From contig NZ_CP040755.1 of NCBI RefSeq assembly GCF_024585285.1, positions 2,666,001 to 2,730,000 of the forward strand: a stretch of 64,000 nt of DNA, written 5' to 3'. The position numbers were made by a program, and so were the translations under genes. The stretch comes from Colwellia sp. M166. Lineage in GTDB: Bacteria > Pseudomonadota > Gammaproteobacteria > Enterobacterales > Alteromonadaceae. Positions 50,519 to 60,194 of the stretch are shown one piece after another (position 1 is the stretch's first letter; each line of letters starts with the position of its first letter). The notes below the pieces were generated by a model. It did not search any database, had not been told where the DNA came from, and was given only the letters and a program-made list of their open reading frames with translations.

Positions 50519-51153
50519 TAACTTTCAGACACTTTTACTGTTGTATCATCGAATGATGTTGTGGATTTAATCAATTACCTTGTTTAGATCTGCAGTCATT
50601 TATATATCTCCCTCCCCTATTTACACTTTAGGTCTACACACGCGATATAAAAGTAATTTATTCGTTGTTAGTTCAAGCTATTTACCTTTCAAATTTGGGC
50701 TTTTCTTACTTCTACTCGTTATTATGTATCTAAGGTTTATTTATGTAGAGTAATTTTCTTTGTCATCAATTTATACTGACAGTTGACTTTTTTTTGTACA
50801 GTCACTTTCAGTGCTGATTATTTATTATTCTGCATGATATTTGCGTGCTGAATGAAAAATGAACATTGAAGCTATGCCAGTATAAATGCAGTTTTCACCT
50901 TGTTTTAGGGTTATTACTCTATTGTATTTATTAGTTTTTATTTTTCTTTCTTATGAAATTATAAATTGACCCAGATCAAGTTTTGAGTAATTCTAGTCTA
51001 GAAAACGTACAAAAATAACAAGAGGACGTAATTGATTGTTGTTTGAAAATTCGTCACTTAAATAATAATAAATGTATGCGCGAGATAACCATATTCATTG
51101 TTTTTAATGATTATATTGTGTTATTTAGCCTCAAAGGGTGAAGGAGATGTCGA
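50519..51153. other. Leader region of the cytochrome oxidase operon
   Basis: 635 nt without a gene. It contains the FNR-like site at 50966-50979 and, near the end, AAGGAG for coxB. The first 400 nt are AT-rich and no repeat or hairpin was identified. Confidence 0.5.
50966..50979 (+). promoter_or_regulatory. FNR/ANR-type binding site
   Basis: TTGAC-CCAG-ATCAA differs from the consensus TTGAT-N4-ATCAA at one base. It lies 175 nt before coxB, so oxygen-dependent control of the oxidase operon is plausible. Confidence 0.6.
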
Positions 51154-52716
51154 GTGAAAAGACGTAACCTAGGTTTACTGTTGCTAGGGAGTTTATTGTC
51201 TAGTTCAGTTTGGGCAGATATGTCACTGAACTTGACCAAAGGTGTTACAGAAGTTAGTCGAGACGTATATGATTTGCATATGTTGGTACTCTATATCTGT
51301 ACTGCCATTGGTGTTGTAGTATTTGGCGCTATGTTTTGGTCTATGGTGTTTCACCGTAAATCAAAAGGGGCGAAGCCAGCTACCTTCCATGAAAGCACAA
51401 AAGTTGAAATTCTATGGACGGCTATCCCAGTCGTTATTCTTATTGCCATGGCAGTTCCTGCCACAATTACGCTCATTGATATGGAAAATAATGATGATGC
51501 TGACATTACTGTGCAAGTTACTGGCTCGCAGTGGAAGTGGCACTATAAGTACTTTGATCAAGATATTGAGTTTTACTCAGTACTGTCTACTCCACGTGAG
51601 CAATACGAAAACCAAGATGGTACCTCGGCCGAAAAAGGTGAACACTACCTGCTAGAAGTTGATCGTCCTTTAGTTATTCCAATCAATAAAAAAGTTCGTT
51701 TTGTTATTACTTCGGATGATGTTATCCATGCTTGGTGGGTACCTGCATTCGCGGTAAAACAAGATGCGAACCCTGGTTTTATTAACGAAGCTTGGACTAA
51801 GGTTGATAAACCGGGTACCTATCGTGGCCAATGTGCTGAGCTTTGTGGTAAAGATCATGGCTTTATGCCGATTGTTGTTGAAGTGAAAACTGAAGCCGAC
51901 TATGCCATTTGGCTTGATGAGCAAAAGCAACTACAAGCTAACGCTGCAGCAGCTGAAGCGGCATCATTAAATGCGTCTGTTCCTATGGACGAGCTAATGC
52001 AGCTAGGTGAAACAACATATATCGCCTATTGTGCGGCATGTCATCAAGTGAGTGGACAAGGTTTACCACCGGCATTCCCAGCACTTAAAGGTAGTGCAAT
52101 TGCCACTACTGGCCCAGCAAGCGAACATATCAACGTTGTCTTTAATGGTCGAGCAGGCACGGGTATGCAAGGTTATGGCAAACAATTAAGCTTAAAAGAA
52201 ATTGCTGCAGTTGTAACTTACGAGCGTAATGCTTGGGGTAATAATACCGGTGATGCGGTGCAAGCCGCGGATGTAAAAGCTGCTTCCGGCGCTGCTGTTG
52301 CAAATGTCACTGATACAGTTACGCAAGTGGCTGTTGATGCTAAAGAGCAAGTTGTTGCTAAAGTAGCTGAAGAGATCCCTGCTGAAGATTTATCTAAGGT
52401 CTATAGCCAAGATGAATTAATGACTATGGGTGAAAAAGTTTATATGACTGCTTGTGTGGCTTGTCATCAAGCGAATGGTGCAGGGATGGCGCCGGTATTT
52501 CCTGCTCTTAAAGGTAGTGCAATTGCCACTGGTAATATAGCAGTGCATATGGATATGGTGCTTAATGGCAGCAAGAAAAATCCAGCGATGGCAGCGTTTG
52601 CTAGCCAATTAACTAAAACGCAAATTGCTGCAGTTATCACTTTTGAGCGAAATGCTTGGGGTAACAACACCGGTGATTTAGTCCAGCCAGCAGATGTTGC
52701 TGCCAGTGCGAAGTAG
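51154..52716 (+). CDS. coxB: Cytochrome c oxidase subunit II with two C-terminal haem c domains
   Basis: 520 residues, far longer than ordinary subunit II. Signal peptide, two membrane helices (about 40-62 and 88-110), then the CuA domain with CAELCGKDHGFM. After residue 275 come two cytochrome c domains with CAACHQ (about 293) and CVACHQ (about 430), joined by an Ala/Val-rich linker. Such caa3-type subunits receive electrons through their own haems. Start GTG 51154 with AAGGAG 7 nt upstream. First gene of the operon. Confidence 0.93.
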   Translation: MKRRNLGLLLLGSLLSSSVWADMSLNLTKGVTEVSRDVYDLHMLVLYICTAIGVVVFGAMFWSMVFHRKSKGAKPATFHESTKVEILWTAIPVVILIAMAVPATITLIDMENNDDADITVQVTGSQWKWHYKYFDQDIEFYSVLSTPREQYENQDGTSAEKGEHYLLEVDRPLVIPINKKVRFVITSDDVIHAWWVPAFAVKQDANPGFINEAWTKVDKPGTYRGQCAELCGKDHGFMPIVVEVKTEADYAIWLDEQKQLQANAAAAEAASLNASVPMDELMQLGETTYIAYCAACHQVSGQGLPPAFPALKGSAIATTGPASEHINVVFNGRAGTGMQGYGKQLSLKEIAAVVTYERNAWGNNTGDAVQAADVKAASGAAVANVTDTVTQVAVDAKEQVVAKVAEEIPAEDLSKVYSQDELMTMGEKVYMTACVACHQANGAGMAPVFPALKGSAIATGNIAVHMDMVLNGSKKNPAMAAFASQLTKTQIAAVITFERNAWGNNTGDLVQPADVAASAK

Positions 52717-52728
52717 GGAGGCGTTATA

Positions 52729-54333
52729 ATGACTACAGATGTAATTAATGATCAATCCGAGCATGACTCACATGACGGTGATCACCACGATCATAAAATG
52801 ACTGGCCTGAAACGCTGGTTATATACCACTAACCATAAAGACATCGGCTCGATGTATTTATGGTTCTCATTTATCATGTTTTTGACTGGCGGTGTTATGG
52901 CGCTAGTTATCCGAGCTGAGTTATTTCAGCCGGGACTTCAGATAGTTGAGCCTGACTTTTTTAACCAAATGACCACAGTGCATGGTTTGATCATGGTGTT
53001 TGGCGCGATAATGCCAGCCTTTACGGGTTTGGCTAACTGGATGCTACCTATGATGGTAGGTGCACCTGATATGGCATTACCACGGTTGAATAACTGGAGC
53101 TTTTGGATCCTGCCCTTTGCTTTTGCGATATTATTATCAACTTTCTTTTTAGATAGCGGTGCGCCAAATTTTGGTTGGACCTTCTACGCACCTCTATCAA
53201 CAACTTACAGTAATGGTAGTACCGCATTTTTTGTTTTTGCAGTGCATATCATGGGTATATCGTCGATTATGGGGGCTATTAATATTGTCGTCACCATCAT
53301 GAATATGCGCGCGCCGGGTATGACTTACATGAAAATGCCATTGTTTGTTTGGACATTTTTTATTACAGCTTATTTGTTAATCGCGGTGATGCCGGTGCTC
53401 GCAGGTACTGTTACTATGGTGTTAACCGATACTTACTTTGGTACAAGCTTCTTTGATGCCGCCGGTGGTGGCGACCCAGTAATGTTTCAACATATTTTCT
53501 GGTTCTTCGGTCATCCTGAGGTGTACATCATGATCTTGCCGGCTTTTGGTATTGTTTCTACTACCATTCCCGCATTTTCACGTAAAAAGCTCTTTGGTTA
53601 TAGCTCAATGGTCTACGCGACAGCATCAATTGCATTTTTGTCGTTCATTGTTTGGGCGCATCACATGTTTACCACAGGGATGCCGTTATTTGGTGAGCTG
53701 TTCTTCATGTATTGCACCATGTTAATTGCCGTACCTACTGGCGTGAAAGTGTTTAACTGGGCGGCAACGATGTGGCGTGGCTCGATTAGTTTTGAAACCC
53801 CGATGTTGTTCTCTATTGCCTTCGTAATTTTGTTCACTATTGGTGGCTTTTCTGGCTTGATGCTAGCGATGACCCCCGTGGATTTTCAATATCATGATAC
53901 TTACTTCGTTGTGGCTCATTTTCACTATGTATTAGTGACAGGGGCGTTATTTTCCATTTTTGCAGGTGCTTATTACTGGTTACCAAAATGGACTGGCCAC
54001 ATGTACAACGACACCTTAAGTAAGTGGCATTTTTGGTGTTCTTTAGTGTCGGTAAACTTATTATTCTTTCCGATGCACTTTTTAGGCTTAGCGGGTATGC
54101 CTCGTCGTATTCCCGATTATGCTTTGCAATTTGCAGACTTTAATAAGTGGGTCAGTATTGGTGGTTTCGCCTTTGGACTTTCGCAATTAATCTTCTTGGT
54201 GTTAGTGATCAAGTGTATTAGAGGTGGCGAAAAAGCACCAGCGAAACCTTGGGATGGCGCTGAAGGTTTGGAATGGACAGTGCCTAGCCCTGCGCCATAC
54301 CATACCTTTACTACACCACCAAAAATCGATTAA
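52729..54333 (+). CDS. coxA: Cytochrome c oxidase subunit I
   Basis: 534 residues with twelve membrane helices. Haem-copper motifs: TVHGLIMVFG (His, haem a), WFFGHPEVY (CuB His and cross-linked Tyr), AHHMF (CuB His pair) and HFHYVLVTGA (haem ligands). The N-terminus is His/Asp-rich. It is the catalytic proton-pumping subunit. Confidence 0.97.
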   Translation: MTTDVINDQSEHDSHDGDHHDHKMTGLKRWLYTTNHKDIGSMYLWFSFIMFLTGGVMALVIRAELFQPGLQIVEPDFFNQMTTVHGLIMVFGAIMPAFTGLANWMLPMMVGAPDMALPRLNNWSFWILPFAFAILLSTFFLDSGAPNFGWTFYAPLSTTYSNGSTAFFVFAVHIMGISSIMGAINIVVTIMNMRAPGMTYMKMPLFVWTFFITAYLLIAVMPVLAGTVTMVLTDTYFGTSFFDAAGGGDPVMFQHIFWFFGHPEVYIMILPAFGIVSTTIPAFSRKKLFGYSSMVYATASIAFLSFIVWAHHMFTTGMPLFGELFFMYCTMLIAVPTGVKVFNWAATMWRGSISFETPMLFSIAFVILFTIGGFSGLMLAMTPVDFQYHDTYFVVAHFHYVLVTGALFSIFAGAYYWLPKWTGHMYNDTLSKWHFWCSLVSVNLLFFPMHFLGLAGMPRRIPDYALQFADFNKWVSIGGFAFGLSQLIFLVLVIKCIRGGEKAPAKPWDGAEGLEWTVPSPAPYHTFTTPPKID

Positions 54334-54344
54334 CTGGGGGCAGA

Positions 54345-54929
54345 ATGATTAACAGCGAATCGCAAAATAAGTTGTCAAAGCAAGCGCAAGTAGACGCTAA
54401 AGACGCATCAGTGAAAAAAACAGTTAAAAAGCTGATGTTGATTGTGTTTGCTATGTTTGGTTTTGGTTTTGCGATGGTGCCGTTATATGACGTATTTTGT
54501 GATATCACCGGATTAAACGGTAAAACGTCTAACGTGGCTGCAAGTTATAAAGCCGCAAGCATAGATACCGAACGTACGATTACTGTACAGTTTTTGACCC
54601 GAACCGCCAAGGGCATTCCTTGGCGATTTGAGCCAATGATTAATGAAGTAAAAGTACATCCTGGTGAGAGAAAAATCGTTAAGTTTTATGCCAAAAATGA
54701 GTCTGTAAGCGATATTGTCGGCCAAGCAGTGCCGTCAGTATCACCGGGAAGGGCGGCAATTTACTTTCAAAAGATAGAATGCTTTTGTTTTAATAATCAG
54801 CCGTTAAAAGCCAGCGAAGACGTTGAAATGGGATTACAGTTTTATATCGATTTAGACTTACCTGACGACGTTAGTACTATCACGCTTTCTTACACCTTAT
54901 ACGATATTACAAGCTCAGTTGATTCTTAA
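54345..54929 (+). CDS. ctaG: Cytochrome c oxidase assembly protein CtaG/Cox11
   Basis: 194 residues. One N-terminal membrane helix (about 28-48), then an immunoglobulin-like domain with the copper-binding ECFCFNNQ motif, which delivers copper to CuB of subunit I. It lies between coxA and coxC in the operon. Confidence 0.95.
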   Translation: MINSESQNKLSKQAQVDAKDASVKKTVKKLMLIVFAMFGFGFAMVPLYDVFCDITGLNGKTSNVAASYKAASIDTERTITVQFLTRTAKGIPWRFEPMINEVKVHPGERKIVKFYAKNESVSDIVGQAVPSVSPGRAAIYFQKIECFCFNNQPLKASEDVEMGLQFYIDLDLPDDVSTITLSYTLYDITSSVDS

Positions 54930-54959
54930 GTGCTTGGCACTTAAATGAGGGGAACAACA

Positions 54960-55844
54960 ATGACAACAAAAGAATACGAAAGTTATTACGTACCAGCGCA
55001 AAGCAAATGGCCAATTATAGGCGCGATAGCGTTATTTTTAATTGCTGTCGGTGCCGGTAATTATGTTTCAAATCTTAATAATCCTGAAAGTAGCGGTGGC
55101 GGTTGGATTTTACTCGCCGGTATCGCACTGATTATTTATATGGTATTTGGCTGGTTTAACAATGTTATTACAGAGTCAATGTCAGGAAAATATAGCCATC
55201 AAATGGACAATTCATTTCGACAAGGGATGAGTTGGTTCATTTTTTCAGAAGTGATGTTTTTTGCCGCTTTTTTTGGTGCTTTGCTTTACGCTCGTACCTT
55301 TTCAGTCCCTTGGCTTGGTGGTGCGGGTAATAATGCGGCAACCGCGGCCATTTTATGGCCAGAGTTTACCGCAACTTGGCCACTAGTTAAGACCCCTGAC
55401 GGAACAGAAACAACGGCGATGGGTTGGTATGGTTTACCATTAATTAACACGATTTTACTGTTGACTTCCTCGATCACTGCCCACTTTGCTCATGTGTCAT
55501 TAGAGCAAGAAAAACGCGGCTTATTAAAATTTTGGTTAGGCTTAACTGTGTTGTTAGGTGGTATATTCTTATATTGCCAAGGTTTAGAGTACGCGCACGG
55601 TTATGCCGAAGAAATGAGACTGTACTTAAATAGCGGTATCTACGGCAATACCTTTTATCTGCTAACCGGCTTTCATGGTATGCATGTCACCTTAGGCACT
55701 ATTATGCTGTTAGTGATGCTAATTCGCGTGTTTAAAGGTCACTTTACGCCGAAAAATCACTTCGCCTTTCAAGCAGCAAGTTGGTATTGGCACTTTGTGG
55801 ATGTGGTTTGGGTATTACTGTTTGTTTTTGTTTATATCATTTAA
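54960..55844 (+). CDS. coxC: Cytochrome c oxidase subunit III
   Basis: 294 residues from ATG 54960, preceded by AGGGGAAC; an upstream in-frame ATG (54945) is rejected. Seven helices, including FSEVMFFAAFFGALLYAR and the C-terminal TGFHGMHVTLGT and WYWHFVDVVW segments of subunit III. Confidence 0.95.
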   Translation: MTTKEYESYYVPAQSKWPIIGAIALFLIAVGAGNYVSNLNNPESSGGGWILLAGIALIIYMVFGWFNNVITESMSGKYSHQMDNSFRQGMSWFIFSEVMFFAAFFGALLYARTFSVPWLGGAGNNAATAAILWPEFTATWPLVKTPDGTETTAMGWYGLPLINTILLLTSSITAHFAHVSLEQEKRGLLKFWLGLTVLLGGIFLYCQGLEYAHGYAEEMRLYLNSGIYGNTFYLLTGFHGMHVTLGTIMLLVMLIRVFKGHFTPKNHFAFQAASWYWHFVDVVWVLLFVFVYII

Positions 55845-55859
55845 CCCGTTATAACGATG

Positions 55860-55895
55860 AAGTGCTTAGCTGCTTACCGAGTTGAGCACTTTTTT
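55860..55895 (+). terminator. Terminator after coxC
   Basis: AAGTGCT / AGCACTT with a long loop followed by a T run. The stem is short, so part of transcription may continue. Confidence 0.6.
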
Positions 55896-55916
55896 GTTAT
55901 GTCATTTTATGAATAG

Positions 55917-56126
55917 TTAATATGGGCGTGGGTTAGGTGTAATAAGCCCAGTGAAAATACCCACTAACAGTAATAATATGATCACGACGGATGTTACTAC
56001 CCGTCGGCCGATGAACTTAGTCATAGGTGGCTTCTCAGGATCGTTTTTATTCATGGCGAATAATGCTTTAAATAGGTTATAAACCATAAGCATTAATAAG
56101 CCGATAATCATAATTTTAATTAACAC
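55917..56126 (-). CDS. DUF2909-type twin-helix membrane protein
   Basis: 69 residues with two membrane helices and a short basic loop (FAMNKNDPEKPPMTKFIGRR). Proteins of this size and pattern (DUF2909) recur inside cytochrome oxidase gene clusters of gammaproteobacteria; their exact role is unknown. Here it is on the opposite strand to the rest of the cluster. Confidence 0.8.
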   Translation of the reverse strand: MLIKIMIIGLLMLMVYNLFKALFAMNKNDPEKPPMTKFIGRRVVTSVVIILLLLVGIFTGLITPNPRPY

Positions 56127-56177
56127 AGCATTCTCTCTTTTATAGTTTGTTTTTTGTTCTTGAACATGCGGTAGTCT

Positions 56178-56924
56178 ATGAATTTTGTATCACCTCAGCA
56201 CAAGTTAAAACAACTAAACTGGCCAATGGTTTTATTTACCATGCTAGTATTTTCGTTATTAATCAAGCTTGGATTTTGGCAAAGTGAGCGAGCACTTGAA
56301 AAAGAGCAACGTCAACTACGCATCAGTGAATTAAGCCAACAACAAGCTTTATCGTTAACGCAAGTGTTAGCACTTAACGGTTTGCAAGATGGTATTAATG
56401 ACTTGCCGATTAAACTTGATGGGGTATTTATTGAAGATAAAGTTTTTTTACTTGATAACCAACCTGATCATGGCCGCTTGGGTTATCGTGTCTATCAAGT
56501 CATCACAAGTCAAGGTTATGCCGTTTTAGTTAACTTAGGTTGGGTACAAGGCTCAATAGACCGTAATGTTTTGCCAACAATAACAGCAATTACAGGCCAA
56601 CATGTTATAACTGGCCATGTTCGAGAAGTTGAAGTAGGTATTCAATTGCAAGCACAAAATTTAGTTAATCCGACATGGCCATTAAGAGTACAACAAATTG
56701 AATTAGATAAATTTTCACCCTTAATTGGTAAGAAACTATTGCCCTTTGTGGTTTACTTAGATAAAAAAGAGACTATTGGTTATAAAAAGAACTGGCAAGC
56801 CATCGTAATGCCACCAGAAAAGCATCGGGCTTATGCTTTTCAGTGGTTTAGTTTGGCGTTAGCGTGGATAAGCTTAATGATCTGGGCTGCGATAAAAATG
56901 AGTAAAAGTCAGAGTACTATTTAA
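56178..56924 (+). CDS. SURF1 family cytochrome oxidase assembly protein
   Basis: 248 residues. One N-terminal helix (LKLGFWQ...), a soluble domain with LDNQPDHGRLGYRVYQVI and VLVNLGWVQGS, and a C-terminal helix (HRAYAFQWFSLALAW). This is the two-helix SURF1 layout; the protein helps insert haem a. Confidence 0.93.
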   Translation: MNFVSPQHKLKQLNWPMVLFTMLVFSLLIKLGFWQSERALEKEQRQLRISELSQQQALSLTQVLALNGLQDGINDLPIKLDGVFIEDKVFLLDNQPDHGRLGYRVYQVITSQGYAVLVNLGWVQGSIDRNVLPTITAITGQHVITGHVREVEVGIQLQAQNLVNPTWPLRVQQIELDKFSPLIGKKLLPFVVYLDKKETIGYKKNWQAIVMPPEKHRAYAFQWFSLALAWISLMIWAAIKMSKSQSTI

Positions 56925-56985
56925 AAATAATCAAAGTATAAGAAAAGTACCGAAATCGAATAATAAGAATAAAAGGCTGAGTTGT

Positions 56986-57546
56986 ATGAATTCTTCAGAA
57001 GTAAATAAATCACGCCGTAGTATGTTGATCCTTTTGGCTGTGTTTGTTATTCCCGTGGTATTGGCTAAATTAGCTTTAAATCAACAGTGGTTTAATTATG
57101 GGGTGACTAATCAAGGACAATTACTCGAAAATGAATTAACCCTCGCCAAGCTTGGGCTCAATCTTACAGATTTTGATCATCACTGGTTGTTGCTATACAC
57201 CTTACCTGCAAGTTGCGATCAACAATGTGAAAAAACGCTGGTGAGTGTTAATAATACTTATATCGCGTTAGGAAAAGAAATGCCACGTGTTATGCCTGTG
57301 GCACTAACGCAACAGAATTTAACTGATGAACAGGCAAGTAAAATTCAACTGAAAAAATGGCATGTTCAAGCTATGCCTGCTTTGGCAAAAAGTACGATTA
57401 CGCAATCGCAAGTACTGATTGTTGATCCCTTAGGCAATGTCATCCTTAGTCACTTACCTCCTAAAAATGTTGAACAATTACCCCAGTTTGGTAAAGCAAT
57501 CTTGGCTGACTTTAAGAAATTACTTAAATATTCAAGGATTGGCTAA
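56986..57546 (+). CDS. Thioredoxin-like membrane protein of the cytochrome oxidase cluster, unknown
   Basis: 186 residues. One N-terminal helix (12-30), then LLLYTLPASCDQQCEKTL with a CxxxC pair reminiscent of SCO proteins but in an otherwise divergent thioredoxin-like domain. It lies between SURF1 and ctaA, which suggests an oxidase-assembly role; equivalent unnamed genes occur here in related genomes. Confidence 0.75.
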   Translation: MNSSEVNKSRRSMLILLAVFVIPVVLAKLALNQQWFNYGVTNQGQLLENELTLAKLGLNLTDFDHHWLLLYTLPASCDQQCEKTLVSVNNTYIALGKEMPRVMPVALTQQNLTDEQASKIQLKKWHVQAMPALAKSTITQSQVLIVDPLGNVILSHLPPKNVEQLPQFGKAILADFKKLLKYSRIG

Positions 57547-58554
57547 ATGAGAACACAAAGCTCCTCAGATATTAGAAAACTGGTTTTTGTTAGCATTTTA
57601 TTAGCCATTGTTGTGGTGAGTTTAGGTGCATATACACGACTAACTCATGCTGGTTTGGGCTGCCCAGATTGGCCCGGTTGTTATGGTTTATTAAAGGTTC
57701 CCGCTACGACTGAGCAAATTGTTGCTGCTGAACAAGCGTTTCCAGAACGTCCAGTTGAGGTACATAAAGCATGGAATGAAATGATCCATCGTTATTTTGC
57801 TGGCTCATTAGGGCTACTGATCTTGATCATAGCTTTGATGTCTTTAAAGCGACGAGCACAAGGTGGGCCTGTTGGTTTACCTATTCTAATTTTGCTGGTG
57901 GTGATATTCCAAGCGGCGCTGGGTATGTGGACGGTTACTATGAAACTAATGCCTGTAGTGGTGATGGGGCATTTATTAGGCGGTTTTACGACTTTATGCT
58001 TATTGTTTTTATTATATCTACGTTTGCATGGTTATCGAGTGCCCGGTGGAGATTTTGCCCTAAAAAAATATGCAAAATTTGGACTTATTGGTATTTTTAT
58101 TTTAGTCGGGCAAATTGGTTTAGGCGGTTGGACTGCGGCGAATTACGCGGCATTAACATGTACTGAGTTGCCTATATGCCAAGCTGGCTGGGCAGAACAA
58201 GTAAACTTTGAACATGCCTTTGATTTAATACCACCAGAAAAAGACAGTTATGAGTTTGGCCATCTCGATCATGCTTCACGCCTAACTATTCATGTCATGC
58301 ATCGCTTTGGCGCTATCGTCACCACACTATATTTGTTGTGGCTAGTTATTCGTGTTTATCGCAAAGCACAATCGCCATTTTTCAGAAATGCCGCGCTGAG
58401 TTTAGGCTTTATTCTCAGCGTGCAAGTTGGCTTAGGGATCAGTAATGTCTGGTTTTCGTTACCCTTGAGTGTAGCTGTAAGCCACAACGTTGTGGCAGCT
58501 ATGTTAATGATGTCATTAATTACCATGACATACAGTTTAAAACGTAAAATTTAG
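57547..58554 (+). CDS. ctaA: Haem A synthase CtaA
   Basis: 335 residues with eight membrane helices. TRLTHAGLGCPDWPGCYG (His/Cys), MIHRYFAGSLG, MGHLLGGF and MHRFGAIV carry the haem ligand histidines of COX15/CtaA. It converts haem O to haem A. Starts at ATG 57547, abutting the previous stop. Confidence 0.95.
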   Translation: MRTQSSSDIRKLVFVSILLAIVVVSLGAYTRLTHAGLGCPDWPGCYGLLKVPATTEQIVAAEQAFPERPVEVHKAWNEMIHRYFAGSLGLLILIIALMSLKRRAQGGPVGLPILILLVVIFQAALGMWTVTMKLMPVVVMGHLLGGFTTLCLLFLLYLRLHGYRVPGGDFALKKYAKFGLIGIFILVGQIGLGGWTAANYAALTCTELPICQAGWAEQVNFEHAFDLIPPEKDSYEFGHLDHASRLTIHVMHRFGAIVTTLYLLWLVIRVYRKAQSPFFRNAALSLGFILSVQVGLGISNVWFSLPLSVAVSHNVVAAMLMMSLITMTYSLKRKI

Positions 58555-58563
58555 GGGCATATT

Positions 58564-59481
58564 ATGGGGCAAACTAACACAATAGCAGCAAGTCATAGCG
58601 CACCTAGTACAGCAACTTGGCGTGATTATTATGAAATAACTAAACCTCGCGTTGTAGCATTACTCGTACTCACTGCTTTAGTGGGTATGTGTCTATCAGT
58701 ACCAGGGGTTATTCCTTGGCAAGTATTAGTGCCATCAATGATAGGTATAGGCTTTTTGTCTTCGGCAGCTGCTGCGATAAATCATATTGTGGATGAACGC
58801 ATTGACAGTGTGATGGGGCGAACACATAACAGACCTTTGCCTAATGGTAGACTTACTGCACGCAGTGCCTCAATGTTTGCTATAGCGCTAGCGGTAACAG
58901 GCTTTGTAATTCTATATAGCTTTGTTAACCCACTAACCGCTTGGTTAACTTTTTCAGGCTTAGTCGGTTATAGCTTTGTTTATACTATGTATTTAAAGCG
59001 TGCTACGCCGCAGAATATTACCATTGGTGGTTTAGCTGGCGCGATTCCACCATTATTGGGTTGGACGGCAATGACTAATGAAATTCATGCTAATGCCTTG
59101 TTATTAGTGCTAATAATATTTACTTGGACTCCGCCACACTTTTGGGCTTTGGCGATTCATCGTAAAGATGATTATGCGAAAGTAAATATCCCCATGCTAC
59201 CGGTAACTCACGGGGTTAATTTTACTAAAACGCAAATATTACTGTATACGGTTTTGTTATTTGTCGTTGGTTTGCTGCCTTACTTAGTCGGCATGAGTAA
59301 TTGGTTGTATTTAATTGGTACCGTGGTGTTAAACTCAGTGTTTTTTGCTTATGCTTGGAAATTAAAATTTAATGCTGATGAGAGTACTGCGATGGATACC
59401 TTTAAGTTTTCTATTGTGCATTTAATGGCGTTATTTATTATTCTGCTACTTGATCATTACTTATTACCGGTGACCGGCTAA
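58564..59481 (+). CDS. ctaB: Protohaem IX farnesyltransferase (haem O synthase)
   Basis: 305 residues of the UbiA prenyltransferase type. Motif 1 is [21 protein letters not shown], with the DxxxD pattern; motif 2 is near [13 protein letters not shown]. Seven to nine helices. It makes haem O for CtaA. Its stop codon overlaps the next start (TAATG). Confidence 0.95.
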   Translation: MGQTNTIAASHSAPSTATWRDYYEITKPRVVALLVLTALVGMCLSVPGVIPWQVLVPSMIGIGFLSSAAAAINHIVDERIDSVMGRTHNRPLPNGRLTARSASMFAIALAVTGFVILYSFVNPLTAWLTFSGLVGYSFVYTMYLKRATPQNITIGGLAGAIPPLLGWTAMTNEIHANALLLVLIIFTWTPPHFWALAIHRKDDYAKVNIPMLPVTHGVNFTKTQILLYTVLLFVVGLLPYLVGMSNWLYLIGTVVLNSVFFAYAWKLKFNADESTAMDTFKFSIVHLMALFIILLLDHYLLPVTG

Positions 59482-60125
59482 TGAATAAAATTGTTACCTT
59501 AATTGTCGCTGTTGGTGCGCTAGTGGCGGGTGTTATGTTATTTGGCCAACTTAATAAAAAGGCCAATGTTGAATTCGCTTTGCATTATCAACAAGCGCGT
59601 GACGTTAAGCCTTTCGAATTAACTGACCATCTTGGTAACACCTTTAACAATGCCTCGTTAAAAGAACATTGGAGTTGGATGTTCTTCGGCTACACATCAT
59701 GTCCGGACGTATGCCCAACCACCTTGCAAGAAATGAATTTTATTTATGATGAGCTAAAAGCCATCGCAAATAATAGTCAAGTATTGCTAGTTTCTGTTGA
59801 TCCTAAACGTGATACGCAAGAAAAGCTTGCTAGTTATATTGGTTATTTTAATCCTGAATTCAAAGCTTTGCATGGCGATCACGGTACACTATTTCCATTC
59901 GCTCGTAATTTAGGTTTAATGTATGCCATTACTGAGTCGAATGGTGATGATCACGGACAAACAGTAAGCAACTATCTCGTTGATCACAGTGCGTCTTTGG
60001 TGTTGATTAACCCGGCGGGTAAGGTCGAAGCTATTTTCAAACCTAAACAGGCTCTGGGCGAAGTCCCCGTGATTGAAGGCGATAAACTGGTCAGTGACTT
60101 TGCTAAAATAGTTGCTTTGTATTGA
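59481..60125 (+). CDS. SCO1/SenC family copper chaperone
   Basis: 214 residues with one N-terminal helix. Copper site CPDVCP (about 75-80) and the distal His in YLVDHSASLVLI, in a thioredoxin fold (LTDHLGNTF, MFFGYTSCPD, VSVDPKRDT). It delivers copper to CuA of CoxB. Last gene of the cluster. Confidence 0.95.
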   Translation: MNKIVTLIVAVGALVAGVMLFGQLNKKANVEFALHYQQARDVKPFELTDHLGNTFNNASLKEHWSWMFFGYTSCPDVCPTTLQEMNFIYDELKAIANNSQVLLVSVDPKRDTQEKLASYIGYFNPEFKALHGDHGTLFPFARNLGLMYAITESNGDDHGQTVSNYLVDHSASLVLINPAGKVEAIFKPKQALGEVPVIEGDKLVSDFAKIVALY

Positions 60126-60194
60126 GCTAGTGAAAGGCTGAATCCGAATGGATAGCTGTCATACTAGAGCGCAAAGGCTTTCTCACTTATAGCA

